64,000 nt of DNA, from assembly GCF_014203795.1 (NCBI RefSeq), contig NZ_JACHJU010000004.1, positions 434,001 to 498,000 on the forward strand, in the 5' to 3' direction. The notes beneath the pieces are model-generated. The model was not told where the DNA came from. It worked only from the letters and a program-made list of their open reading frames with translations, and searched no databases. This document shows positions 36,642-44,339 of this stretch, piece by piece; position 1 is the stretch's first letter; each line of letters starts with the position of its first letter. A program made the translations under genes and the position numbers. The DNA comes from Streptosporangium album. Lineage in GTDB: Bacteria; Actinomycetota; Actinomycetes; Streptosporangiales; Streptosporangiaceae.

Positions 36642-37666
36642 CGTTTCGCCTCCTCCGCGTAGCGACGGACGAGCCGGTTGGCGAGGGTCGCCAGCAGCAG
36701 CATGGCGCCCAGGAAGAACGTGAACCAGTCCGCGTCCCAGCCGGCGAACACGATGCCCTTGTCCGCCATACCGAAGATCACAGCGCCGATCGCGGCCCCG
36801 ATCGCGGAGCCGTACCCGCCGGTCAGCAGACAGCCGCCGATCACCGCCGCGATGATGTAGACGAACTCCTGGCCGATGCCCGAGTTGGCCTGCACCGACG
36901 TGAAGCGCAGCGCCAGGATCGAGCCGACCAGCCAGGCGGCCGCCGCGGTCGTCATGAACAGCGCGATCTTCGTCCGTTCGGCGGGGACCCCGACGGCACG
37001 CGCGGCCTGATCATCGCCCCCCACAGCGAAGATCCAGTTTCCGGCTCTGGTCCGCATGAGGACCCAGGTGGCCAGCGCGGTGACGCCCAGCCACCACAGG
37101 ATGGCCACCCGGAAGTCGGTGCCGCCTGCCGAGACGGTCCCGGCCAGCACGGCCCGCGCCCCCTCGTATCCCTCGGCCTTGCGCAGCCCGCTGACCTGGA
37201 CGGTCCCGGTCAGGGCCTTGGTGACGCCCAGGTTGGCGCCCTGCAGCATCAGGAACGTGCCGAGCGTGACGATGAAACTCGGCAGTTTGGTCCGGACCAC
37301 GATCAGCCCGTTCAGGAAGCCGATCACCAGGGCCGCCGCGAGGGCGACGAGCATCGCCGTCCAGACCGCGAAGCCGTACCGGGTGGCGAGGAGGACCATG
37401 ATCAGACCGGTGGTGCCGGTGAGCACCCCGGCCGACAGGTCGAACTCGCCACCGATCATCAGCAACGCGATCGCCACCGCCATGATGCCGAGGGTGGAGG
37501 CCGGGTCCAGCCAGTTGGCCACGCCCTCGATCGAGCGGAACGTGGCCGACTGGCTCGCGAAGAACACGAAGACCGCGACCGCGCCCACCGCCGCGCCCAG
37601 TTCCGGCCGGATCAGCAGCCGCCGGGCCAGGCCGGTGCGGACGAGCCGCTCGTCCGCCACCGTCAC
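36638..37666 (-). CDS. Sugar ABC transporter permease (RbsC/XylH family)
   Basis: A 342-residue membrane protein with about nine helices. Family landmarks are [15 protein letters not shown] (the GGxDLSVG motif), [20 protein letters not shown], and the EAA-like cytoplasmic loop [22 protein letters not shown] near residue 220. It forms a homodimeric channel with the ATPase and receives sugar from the lipoprotein encoded before it. Its ends overlap both neighbours by four bases, so the three genes are one translational unit. Confidence 0.92.
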   Translation of the reverse strand: MTVADERLVRTGLARRLLIRPELGAAVGAVAVFVFFASQSATFRSIEGVANWLDPASTLGIMAVAIALLMIGGEFDLSAGVLTGTTGLIMVLLATRYGFAVWTAMLVALAAALVIGFLNGLIVVRTKLPSFIVTLGTFLMLQGANLGVTKALTGTVQVSGLRKAEGYEGARAVLAGTVSAGGTDFRVAILWWLGVTALATWVLMRTRAGNWIFAVGGDDQAARAVGVPAERTKIALFMTTAAAAWLVGSILALRFTSVQANSGIGQEFVYIIAAVIGGCLLTGGYGSAIGAAIGAVIFGMADKGIVFAGWDADWFTFFLGAMLLLATLANRLVRRYAEEAKR

Positions 37667-38655
37667 CGGGTGCCGCTCTCGGCGAGCTTGGCCACCTGTT
37701 CGGCGTTGTCCTTGGTGACGAATCCCGGGCCGGTGTTGACCGGCAGGCCACCGCCGACGGTGTTGAGGTTGTCGCGGTAGAGGACCAGGAAGGTGATCGG
37801 CAGCCAGCCCTGGAGATACTGCTGCTGGTCGACGGCGAACAGGACCTCGCCGTCCTTGATGGCGGTGACCACATCGGCCGACAGGTCGAAGGTGCCGAGC
37901 CTGGCCTTGGAGCCACTGTCGGCGATCGCGTCCCGGGCGGCGATGGCCACGGCGGGGTTCAGGGTGAGCACGCCGTTGAGGGAGGGGTCCGACTGAAGCC
38001 TGGCCTTGATCTTGGAGGTGGCGTCGACGAGGTTGCCCACGTCCACCTGGAGCCGCTCGACCGTGCCGCCCATGCCCTCGGTCGCGCCTTTGCAGCGCTG
38101 GTCGAGGCCCACGTTCCCGGCTTCATGGATGACGCAGAGCAGCTTGGTGACACCCTCGGCCTTGAGCTTCTCCCCCGCGCCGCGCCCGGCCACGTCCTCG
38201 GACTGGCCGACGTGGGTGATCGCGCCGAACTCCCGGGACCTGTCCCCGCCGGAGTTGATCGTGATCACCGGGATTTTCGCCGCCACGGCCTTGCCGACGG
38301 CCTCCTTCAGCGCATCCGGGTTGGCCATGGAGACCACGATGCCGTCGACCTTCTGGCTCACGGCCTGGTCGATGAGCTGGGACTGGCGTGCCGGGTCGCC
38401 GTCGCCCTGGTAGCTCACCGTGACGCCGTACCGCTTGCCCGCGGCCTCGGCGCCGTTCTTGACCACGTCCCAGAAGGCGTCTCCCGAGTTTGCGTGGGTG
38501 ATGACGGCGAAGGCGCCCGCCTTGGCCGCCGCCGCCGGAGCCGAGCCGGCCGCCGGCCCCGCACCGTCCTGTCCGCCGCCCGAGCCGGCTGAGCAGCCGG
38601 TCAGGGCGGAGAGACCCAGCACAGCCGTGAGGACCAGCCCTGTCGTCCATTTCAT
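37663..38655 (-). CDS. Sugar-binding lipoprotein of the ABC importer
   Basis: A 330-residue periplasmic-binding-protein 4 family lipoprotein. The signal peptide ends in the lipobox LSALTGC with C21 as the lipidated residue, followed by a Gly/Ala/Ser-rich tether. The body reads AVITHANSGDAFWDVVKNGAEAAGK, then VDGIVVSMANPDALKEAV and VITINSGGDRS, typical of ribose/galactose/inositol binders. The ligand cannot be fixed. The ATG at 38655 was chosen for the signal peptide; upstream lies a good promoter with a GntR-type operator. Confidence 0.92.
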   Translation of the reverse strand: MKWTTGLVLTAVLGLSALTGCSAGSGGGQDGAGPAAGSAPAAAAKAGAFAVITHANSGDAFWDVVKNGAEAAGKRYGVTVSYQGDGDPARQSQLIDQAVSQKVDGIVVSMANPDALKEAVGKAVAAKIPVITINSGGDRSREFGAITHVGQSEDVAGRGAGEKLKAEGVTKLLCVIHEAGNVGLDQRCKGATEGMGGTVERLQVDVGNLVDATSKIKARLQSDPSLNGVLTLNPAVAIAARDAIADSGSKARLGTFDLSADVVTAIKDGEVLFAVDQQQYLQGWLPITFLVLYRDNLNTVGGGLPVNTGPGFVTKDNAEQVAKLAESGTR

Positions 38656-38700
38656 CGATAACCTCCGCGCGTCGCCTCGCCGGATCCCCCCGCCTCTGGT

Positions 38701-38744
38701 TTGTAACCATCGCATTACCTGGCTGTCAACGATTTGTCGTGACA
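38701..38744 (-). promoter_or_regulatory. Promoter and GntR operator of the sugar importer operon
   Basis: On the minus strand, TTGACA (38729-38724) and TTACAA (38706-38701) are separated by 17 bases. Five bases upstream of the -35 lies TGTCGTGACA (38735-38744, plus-strand reading), inside ATTTGTCGTGACATT, which repeats with one change at the gntR promoter. This half-turn palindrome fits a HutC-type GntR dimer. Confidence 0.75.
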
Positions 38745-38909
38745 TTAGGACTTAGACCTGGTTTCACAATGAGCTCGAGGTGTCCATCTTGGGTGCAGGG
38801 CGTGGTCGCATCCACCGATGTCGCGAGGCGCAGAGCACCGACTCGCCCCTGAATCTTCAAGGAGAACTTCGTCTTCGTTGTTGACGATATTTCAATGCCT
38901 ACCCTGATC

Positions 38910-38928
38910 TTGTCTCTGGTAGAGACAA
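38910..38928. promoter_or_regulatory. Inverted repeat TTGTCTC-N5-GAGACAA
   Basis: A perfect seven-base inverted repeat with a TGGTA centre lies about 92 bases before the small helix-turn-helix gene and 255 bases from the lipoprotein gene. It is a candidate site for the helix-turn-helix protein or for another regulator of the divergent region. Confidence 0.5.
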
Positions 38929-39019
38929 CGTTCGACGTATCCTGTGGACGCAGGACTCCGCGTCGGGCGTGGTAGTAATGAGACCCGCGGAGGAGGCCGG
39001 ACAGACAAGTTGGTGCACC

Positions 39020-39397
39020 ATGACCGAGCACTTCCTCGGCGTTCTCGGCATCGGCGAGGCGCTGGGGGTGAGTCGGCACGCGGTGCACAAGTGGCGCTCC
39101 CGCTATCCGAGCGATTCGAGTCACCCGTTTCCCGAGCCCGACGTCGAGGTCGACGGAGCTCCCGGCTGGCGGGCTGATCGACTGGAAGAAATAGTGCGGT
39201 GGCGCAACGGCCTACCGGGTCGCGGCGCAGGCGGAGGCCGTCCTTCCGCCGCACGTCAGGAGTATCTCAGGGCAGCGGCGGTTCGCGGCTTGGACCGAGA
39301 CGAAGCGGTGCGCGCACTCGTCACGTTCACCGAAGAGTTTCCCGAGATGACCGAGCCGGAAATCTGCGCCTGGCTCATCGAGAAATGGCGTAGGTAG
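39020..39397 (+). CDS. Small helix-turn-helix protein (MerR/AlpA-like)
   Basis: A 125-residue protein. Residues 3-25 (HFLGVLGIGEALGVSRHAVHKWRSRY) form a helix-turn-helix of the excisionase/AlpA or MerR type, here with the DNA-contact helix VSRHAVHKW. A central segment GAPGWRADRLEEIVRWRNGLPGRGAGGGR resembles the R-K-W loop seen in actinobacterial AlpA-like regulators. The C-terminal part is an acidic helical domain. It is transcribed away from the sugar importer. The ribosome binding site is weak, so the start is less certain. Confidence 0.6.
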   Translation: MTEHFLGVLGIGEALGVSRHAVHKWRSRYPSDSSHPFPEPDVEVDGAPGWRADRLEEIVRWRNGLPGRGAGGGRPSAARQEYLRAAAVRGLDRDEAVRALVTFTEEFPEMTEPEICAWLIEKWRR

Positions 39398-39668
39398 CGC
39401 TTCCCGGCGACACCCCACACGGAAGGCGATGACGCATGCCCGAAATCGGCGGGAATACCGCACCGGGATTCGAAGGAGTGCGTGAGGCGTCCGCGGCCGA
39501 TCTGGCCGGCGACCAGGAACCGGAGGTCGGCCGCCCTCCCGGCATGGTTGAAGATCTTGTCCCGGACTCGCCAGGGGAGCGGGTCGTGCCACTGCTGCCG
39601 GCCCGTCGCCTGCGGCGTCACCACTACCCGGGCCGCAACCCGCCCGGCGACCTCCCACCTTCGGACCC
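39398..39668. other. Stretch of unassigned sequence before the sulfotransferase promoter
   Basis: About 270 bases. Open frames cross on both strands (one from an ATG at 39436), but the products are proline/arginine-rich, lack a ribosome binding site and match no family I know. I treat it as non-coding or decayed. Confidence 0.35.
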
Positions 39669-39724
39669 TTGTTTTTACCTCAGCAGGGGCTATATTTGCC
39701 CTAATCGGAGTAGGAATTAGGGGT
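39669..39724 (+). promoter_or_regulatory. Promoter and ribosome-site hairpin of the sulfotransferase gene
   Basis: TTGTTT (39669-39674) and TATATT (39691-39696) are spaced by 16 bases. Directly after, CCCTAAT (39699-39705) can pair with ATTAGGG (39716-39722), which contains the only ribosome binding site (AGGGG) before the ATG at 39729. The hairpin could hide that site or be an operator. Confidence 0.5.
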
Positions 39725-39728
39725 AACA

Positions 39729-40733
39729 ATGACATCCCTGCCGGATTTCCTGACAATCGGTGCCCCGAAGGCCGGGACGACCGCACTGCACGCGGCGCTG
39801 GCCCGTCACCCGGGGCTCTTTCTGTCACGGGTGAAGGAACCGAAGTTCTTCCTCACCGACGGCCCGCCGCCGACCAGGGGCGGTCCCGGCGACGCCCAGA
39901 CCTACCGTGAGCACGTCTGGCGCCGCGAGGACTACGGGGCCCTGTTCGGTGCGGCTCCCCCGGGCACGCTGACCGGCGAGTCCACCCCGTTCTACCTGTA
40001 CGACCTGGCCGCGCAACGGCGCATCCGCGCGGCGATCCCCGGAGCCAGGCTGATCGTGGTGCTGCGCGACCCGGTGGAGCGGGCCCACTCCAACTGGACT
40101 CATCTGTGGTCGGCCGGGCTCGAGCCGGTCGGCGACATGGTGCGGGCATGCGAGGAGGAGGAGCGGCGGATCGCGGCGGGCTGGGCCCCGTTCTGGCACT
40201 ACCGCAGGATCGGCCGGTACGGCGAGCAGCTCGCACACCTGTTCACCCTGTTCCCCCGGGAGCAGGTGCTGGTCTTCCGCTACCGCGACCTGGTCGACCG
40301 GCCGATCGACACCCTGGACCGGATCTGCCGTTTCCTCGACGTCGAGACCGGCGTCATCACCGAGGTCCCACGGGAGAACGTGACCGCCCATCCGGAACCG
40401 ACGGGCGCCCACCTGCTGCTGTCGCGGGCACTGCGGACCGGAGCGGCGGTGGGCAGGTTCCTGCCGTCGCGGCTGAGCGGGGCGCTGACCGACCCGCTGG
40501 AGCGCCGGCTCCAGCAGCGGGCCCGCTCCCGCCGACCGCTGACCTGGGAACAGCGGGAGCGCCTGATCGGCTATTTCGCCGAGGACGTGGCGCTGCTGCA
40601 GCAGGTGACCGGCGAGGACTTCAGCGACTGGCTGCGCCCCCGGGAACGGTCCGGCGGCCTGGTCGGCGTCCGCCCCGCCGGTCAGCGCCAGGCCCGCAAC
40701 GGACGCCCGCACCACAGCGGAGAACAGGCATAG
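39729..40733 (+). CDS. Sulfotransferase domain protein
   Basis: A 334-residue cytosolic enzyme. The 5'-phosphosulfate loop of PAPS-dependent sulfotransferases is IGAPKAGTTALH (residues 10-20), and the 3'-phosphate-binding block is IVVLRDPVERAHSNW near residue 115; a YRDLVDRP helix and FRY strand complete the fold. It moves sulfate from PAPS to a hydroxyl group, often of a sugar, lipid or glycopeptide. It begins NTF-like to heparan-type families rather than aryl sulfotransferases. The neighbouring sugar genes point to a carbohydrate acceptor, which is inference. Confidence 0.88.
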   Translation: MTSLPDFLTIGAPKAGTTALHAALARHPGLFLSRVKEPKFFLTDGPPPTRGGPGDAQTYREHVWRREDYGALFGAAPPGTLTGESTPFYLYDLAAQRRIRAAIPGARLIVVLRDPVERAHSNWTHLWSAGLEPVGDMVRACEEEERRIAAGWAPFWHYRRIGRYGEQLAHLFTLFPREQVLVFRYRDLVDRPIDTLDRICRFLDVETGVITEVPRENVTAHPEPTGAHLLLSRALRTGAAVGRFLPSRLSGALTDPLERRLQQRARSRRPLTWEQRERLIGYFAEDVALLQQVTGEDFSDWLRPRERSGGLVGVRPAGQRQARNGRPHHSGEQA

Positions 40734-40755
40734 CGGAGACAGGAGCGGACAGGAC

Positions 40756-40800
40756 GGGTGGTACGGCCCCGCCGGCTGCGCGGTCGGGGCCGTACCACCC
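40756..40800. terminator. Perfect 16-bp hairpin terminator between convergent genes
   Basis: GGGTGGTACGGCCCCG pairs fully with its complement around a 13-base loop. It stands between the sulfotransferase end and the glycosidase-like gene end and can stop both. Confidence 0.85.
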
Positions 40801-40818
40801 CTGGCCCCGCCGGAGGTG

Positions 40819-41748
40819 TCAGCGCAGTTCGGTGCGGAGCTCGTGCGCCCCGTCCGGGCGGGTGTACTCGTAGTAAAGCCGCCGCCCGCCCCCCGGCAGG
40901 TCCACGATGTCCATGTAGCGCAGGCCACCGCCGGCGTGCGGCGAGACGGCGGCGGGCCCGGTGCCGATCGGGGTCAGCTCGGCCGGATCGGTACCGACGG
41001 CCACCCCGGTCTTCTCCTCGTAGTTCTCCGCCGCGGTGGCCCTGCCGTCGTAGAGGGCGACGATCCCGTCGTCCAGGAAACGGACCGCCGCGATCCGCGC
41101 GCCCCGGGCGTCCCAGGCACCGGGCCTGCCGCTGAGCGCCGTACCCTGCCAGATCCACTCCAGTCCGTCGGAGCTGGTGGCGTAGTCGCTCACCATCCGG
41201 TCGGCCTCCTCGGCCTCGGCCAGGGGGTGGCAGGAGGCCCACAGATGCCATACGCCGCCCCGCCGTACGATCACCGGGTCCTTGACCCCGGTCTTGGGGT
41301 CGCCGGGCAGCACGGTCCGGCGGTGCCGCGGGTCGAACCCGGACGGATCGTCGGCCTCCAGCACCTCCACCCGCCAGTGCTTGGTGCCGTGAGTGGCACA
41401 GCTCAGGTAGAGCCGCCAGCGGCCCTCGGGGGTGCGGACCAGGGTGGGACGCTCCAGCGACTCGGTGTCCATCTCCTGCCTGCCGATCGTGAGCAGGGTC
41501 TCGAACCGCTCACCGTCCGCCGACCGGGCGACGACGACGGCGTAACCGCGCCCTTCGCCGATCGGGCGGCGCAACCGGTACGCCAGGTAGATCACCCCGT
41601 CGTCCGCCACCGCGCTCGGAGCGCCCGCCCAGTGGCCCGGGCCCGGCTCAGCCGACTCGATCGCCACCACGGAACGGTCAGGGGCAGGGAGAAAGTCTTC
41701 GATGGTCGGCACGGTACCGACCGTAGACAACGCTTCCTTCGCACTCAT
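40819..41748 (-). CDS. Glycosidase/phosphorylase-like five-bladed beta-propeller protein
   Basis: A 309-residue soluble protein without signal peptide. Repeated blades of the type [49 protein letters not shown] and [18 protein letters not shown] give the layout of GH43/GH130/GH32-like five-bladed propellers; the aspartates in KDPVIV and elsewhere take positions of the catalytic acids. GH130-type enzymes phosphorolyse or hydrolyse mannosides. The specific family cannot be fixed by eye. It lies 114 bases downstream of the LanC-like gene on the same strand and probably shares its transcript. Confidence 0.7.
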   Translation of the reverse strand: MSAKEALSTVGTVPTIEDFLPAPDRSVVAIESAEPGPGHWAGAPSAVADDGVIYLAYRLRRPIGEGRGYAVVVARSADGERFETLLTIGRQEMDTESLERPTLVRTPEGRWRLYLSCATHGTKHWRVEVLEADDPSGFDPRHRRTVLPGDPKTGVKDPVIVRRGGVWHLWASCHPLAEAEEADRMVSDYATSSDGLEWIWQGTALSGRPGAWDARGARIAAVRFLDDGIVALYDGRATAAENYEEKTGVAVGTDPAELTPIGTGPAAVSPHAGGGLRYMDIVDLPGGGRRLYYEYTRPDGAHELRTELR

Positions 41749-41862
41749 CGGGAATCACCAATCGTGGCCACAAGTTTGATCGCCTTTTGACGACCGCCGG
41801 TTCAGGTCGTTCTCGGTGCCTCTCGCGGCCGGGCGCCCGGCCGCCCGGGCGTCCCACGGCGC

Positions 41863-43185
41863 TCACGGACGGCGGAGCGTCGTGGTGGGCAGCGGGATGG
41901 CGGGGAACGGGTTGTCGGGGGGCAGCACGAGCCGCCGGACCTCCTGCGGGCGCGTGGCGGCGTCCAGGTGGAGCAGGGCCGCCCCGATCCCCGCCGCGCC
42001 GACCATGTAACCCGTGTCGGCGGTGACCTCCCAGGGGCGCAGCCGTCGATAGGCCTGGTACCACCGGGAGCCCCGCCCGTCGTGCCGGGTGGCCCGGCCG
42101 ATCAGGTCTCTCCCCAGCTCGTGGGCGAACTCCAGATGCGCCTCGTGGCCGGTCACCGCCCAGAGTCCCACGGACAGCTCCATCAGGCCGGCCGTGCCGC
42201 AGCACTGGCACGCCACGTTCCAGTGTCCCGCCGTCTGGCGGCCGGGAGTGCCGTTGCGGACGATCCCCGCGGCCAGCCGCTCCACCCAGTCGAGGTCTCC
42301 GGCGTCGCCCGCGACCCGGTACAGCTCGTAGAACATCCGCGCCACCCCGGCGGAGCCGGAACAGAATCCCAGGTAGTGCAGGTCGCGGCCCTGCGGGATG
42401 TGGTGCGGGACCACCGCGCACCGCTTGGTCACGGCGCTGACCGCCCGGACGAAGTCGGCCCCTCTCCTGGCGGCCTTCAGGAAGTCGGCCTGTCCCGTCA
42501 GGCCGTACAGACGGGCGAGCAGGAAGGCCGTGCCCGCCGTGCCGGGCAGGAAACCGGGGGTGACGGCGTCCAGCGGCAGGTCGGCGCAGGCGCCGTGACC
42601 GAACCGGTGGCCGGGTACGGCGAGCGTGGCGATGCGCGCGCCCGCCTCGACGGCGATCTCCTGGTAGGCGGGGACGCCCAGGATGCCCGCGGCGTGCAGG
42701 AGTCCCAGGATGATCCCGCCGTCGCCCCGTTGCGCGGGGTCACCGGTCCAGCCGAGGCCGCCGTCGACGGGACGGGCGCTGCGCACGATGTGGTCGGCTA
42801 TCGCGCCGGCCTCGACCTCGAAGACGCTCTCGCCGGTGACCCACCCCACCTCGGCGAGCACGAACATCACCCCCGCCAGACCATGGTGGAGGGAGAGATC
42901 GGCCTGCTCCCGCCAGGTGGCGGCCAGGTAGCGGGCTCCGGCGACGGCGTCGCCGAGGTAGCCGTCGTCTCCGGTGGCGGCGGCGAGTTCGAGGAAGAAC
43001 AGGACGACGCCGGCCGCCCCGGAGTACAGCGACAGTGGTTGACCGGGCATGGCGGACCGGCCCTGCGTGTCAGGGTTGGCCTGCCAGTGCCTTCCCTGAC
43101 CGCCGTCCACGGCCGCGGAGCGGATCCAGCGCGCGGCGTCGACGGCGATGCGCAACGGGCTCTCGGCCCCCGATTCCGGGCTCAT
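41863..43185 (-). CDS. LanC-like protein with a three-cysteine zinc site
   Basis: A 440-residue protein with the seven glycine-rich repeats of the LanC (alpha/alpha) barrel: LYSGAAGVVLFFLEL, LHHGLAGVMFVLAEV, GDGGIILGLLHAAGI, FLPGTAGTAFLLARL, FCSGSAGVARMFYEL, CCGTAGLMELSVGLW and VGAAGIGAALLHL. Zinc ligands would be C275, C328 and C329; classical LanC has Cys-Cys-His, while here the His is a Cys (CCG), as in some LanM enzymes with altered reactivity. No lanthipeptide dehydratase or precursor gene is near. AAGGAG lies five bases before the ATG at 43185. The context is sugar uptake and glycoside processing, so the substrate may not be a peptide. Confidence 0.85.
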   Translation of the reverse strand: MSPESGAESPLRIAVDAARWIRSAAVDGGQGRHWQANPDTQGRSAMPGQPLSLYSGAAGVVLFFLELAAATGDDGYLGDAVAGARYLAATWREQADLSLHHGLAGVMFVLAEVGWVTGESVFEVEAGAIADHIVRSARPVDGGLGWTGDPAQRGDGGIILGLLHAAGILGVPAYQEIAVEAGARIATLAVPGHRFGHGACADLPLDAVTPGFLPGTAGTAFLLARLYGLTGQADFLKAARRGADFVRAVSAVTKRCAVVPHHIPQGRDLHYLGFCSGSAGVARMFYELYRVAGDAGDLDWVERLAAGIVRNGTPGRQTAGHWNVACQCCGTAGLMELSVGLWAVTGHEAHLEFAHELGRDLIGRATRHDGRGSRWYQAYRRLRPWEVTADTGYMVGAAGIGAALLHLDAATRPQEVRRLVLPPDNPFPAIPLPTTTLRRP

Positions 43186-43213
43186 GGCGGCTCCTTCGTG
43201 TGACCAGACCACC

Positions 43214-43241
43214 ACTTTACCCCTATTTCCTACATGATCAA
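43214..43241 (-). promoter_or_regulatory. Promoter of the LanC-like/glycosidase operon
   Basis: On the minus strand, TTGATC (43241-43236) and TAAAGT (43219-43214) are spaced by 16 bases, 28 bases before the start codon at 43185. It is divergent from the gntR promoter, whose operator lies about 116 bases away. Confidence 0.55.
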
Positions 43242-43355
43242 TGGGTAATGTCGGTACCGAGACGCCGCACCGGCCGCCATGAGCACATGGGCAGGTTACT
43301 ACGCGGCCGGCTTGTCCGCCGGACCGACGGCGTCATCGGAGCGTTGCATCGCTAT

Positions 43356-43385
43356 TTGTCATGACATTCTGATGTCCGCTAGCCT
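43356..43385 (+). promoter_or_regulatory. gntR promoter with TGTCATGACA operator
   Basis: TTGTCA (43356-43361, -35) and TAGCCT (43380-43385, -10) are spaced by 18 bases. The -35 lies inside a perfect palindrome TGTCATGACA (43357-43366), part of ATTTGTCATGACATT. A repressor bound there would block the promoter; the same sequence occurs at the sugar importer. Confidence 0.75.
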
Positions 43386-43414
43386 GATCACGGAGCGTGT
43401 CCACGGGAGGGCAG

Positions 43415-44155
43415 ATGACCGCGAACCTCGTCATCGATCTGGATCGGTCCAGCCCGGTGCCGCTGTATTTCCAGGTGGCCGAGCAGATATCCGAGGCCAT
43501 CCAGCGCGGCGACCTGACCCCCGGGTCCCGGCTGGACAACGAGATCCTGCTCGCCGACCGGCTCGGCCTGTCCCGCCCGACCATCCGCCAGGCGATCCAG
43601 TATCTCGTCGACAAGGGCCTGCTGGTCCGCAAGCGCGGCGTCGGCACCCAGGTGGTGCACGGCCAGGTGAAGCGCTCGGTCGAGCTCACCAGCCTCTACG
43701 ACGACCTGCGCAGGGCGGGCCAGGAACCGGCCACCCGGGTGGTGGCCCTGGAGTCCGGCCCCGTGGACGACAGGATGGCCGCCATCCTCGGCGTCGTCCC
43801 CGGCACCGAGGTCCTGCGCATGGAGCGGATCCGTTACGCCGCCGGGGAGCCGCTGGCCCTGCTGCACAACTGGCTGCCCGCCGGCCTGGCCCCGCTGACC
43901 GCCGCGGGTCTCCAGGAACGCGGGCTGTATGAGCTGCTCCGCTCGGCCGGGGTGCGGATGCGCGTGGCCAACCAGCGCATCGGAGCACGCGCGGCCACCG
44001 CCACCGAGGCCAGGCTGCTCGACGAGCGGCGTGGCGTGCCGCTGCTCACCATGATCCGCACCACCTACGACGACCAGGGCAGGGCGGTGGAACACGGTTC
44101 CCACCTCTACCGCGCCTCCCACTACTCCCTTGAGGTCACGCTCATCGAGCGCTGA
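43415..44155 (+). CDS. GntR/HutC family transcriptional regulator
   Basis: A 246-residue regulator with an N-terminal winged helix (VPLYFQVAEQISEAI, then LADRLGLSRPTIRQAIQYLV) and a C-terminal UTRA effector domain (about 80-235, with GTEVLRMERIRYAAGEPLAL and the end TMIRTTYDDQGRAVEHGSHLY). UTRA domains bind sugars or sugar phosphates and release the protein from DNA. The ATG at 43415 follows GGGAGGG closely; a GTG six codons upstream is less likely. Twin operators at its own promoter and at the sugar importer suggest that it represses both until the imported sugar, or its product, binds. Confidence 0.9.
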   Translation: MTANLVIDLDRSSPVPLYFQVAEQISEAIQRGDLTPGSRLDNEILLADRLGLSRPTIRQAIQYLVDKGLLVRKRGVGTQVVHGQVKRSVELTSLYDDLRRAGQEPATRVVALESGPVDDRMAAILGVVPGTEVLRMERIRYAAGEPLALLHNWLPAGLAPLTAAGLQERGLYELLRSAGVRMRVANQRIGARAATATEARLLDERRGVPLLTMIRTTYDDQGRAVEHGSHLYRASHYSLEVTLIER

Positions 44156-44339
44156 GCGTTCCGGATCGGCCCACGGGCGACCGGATCGACCGTCTTAATC
44201 AACCCTTTGAGGATGAAGCTCATAAAAAGGGCATCGATCTGGGTAGTTCTTCCGATGGAGTGTTCCGCCCCCCGGGACATGCTGTCAGAAAACATCGGAC
44301 AGAAAGCTGAGTTCATGACCCCAGATCCGGGAGAAGACG

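Noticed and set aside
39436-39720. 94-codon plus-strand frame before the sulfotransferase
   Set aside because: It lacks a ribosome binding site and family similarity, and runs through the likely promoter and hairpin of the next gene.
41863-43185. Lanthipeptide biosynthetic cluster
   Set aside because: A LanC-like gene alone is not enough. No LanB/LanM/LanL, precursor peptide, protease or dedicated exporter lies nearby, so a lantibiotic pathway is not supported.
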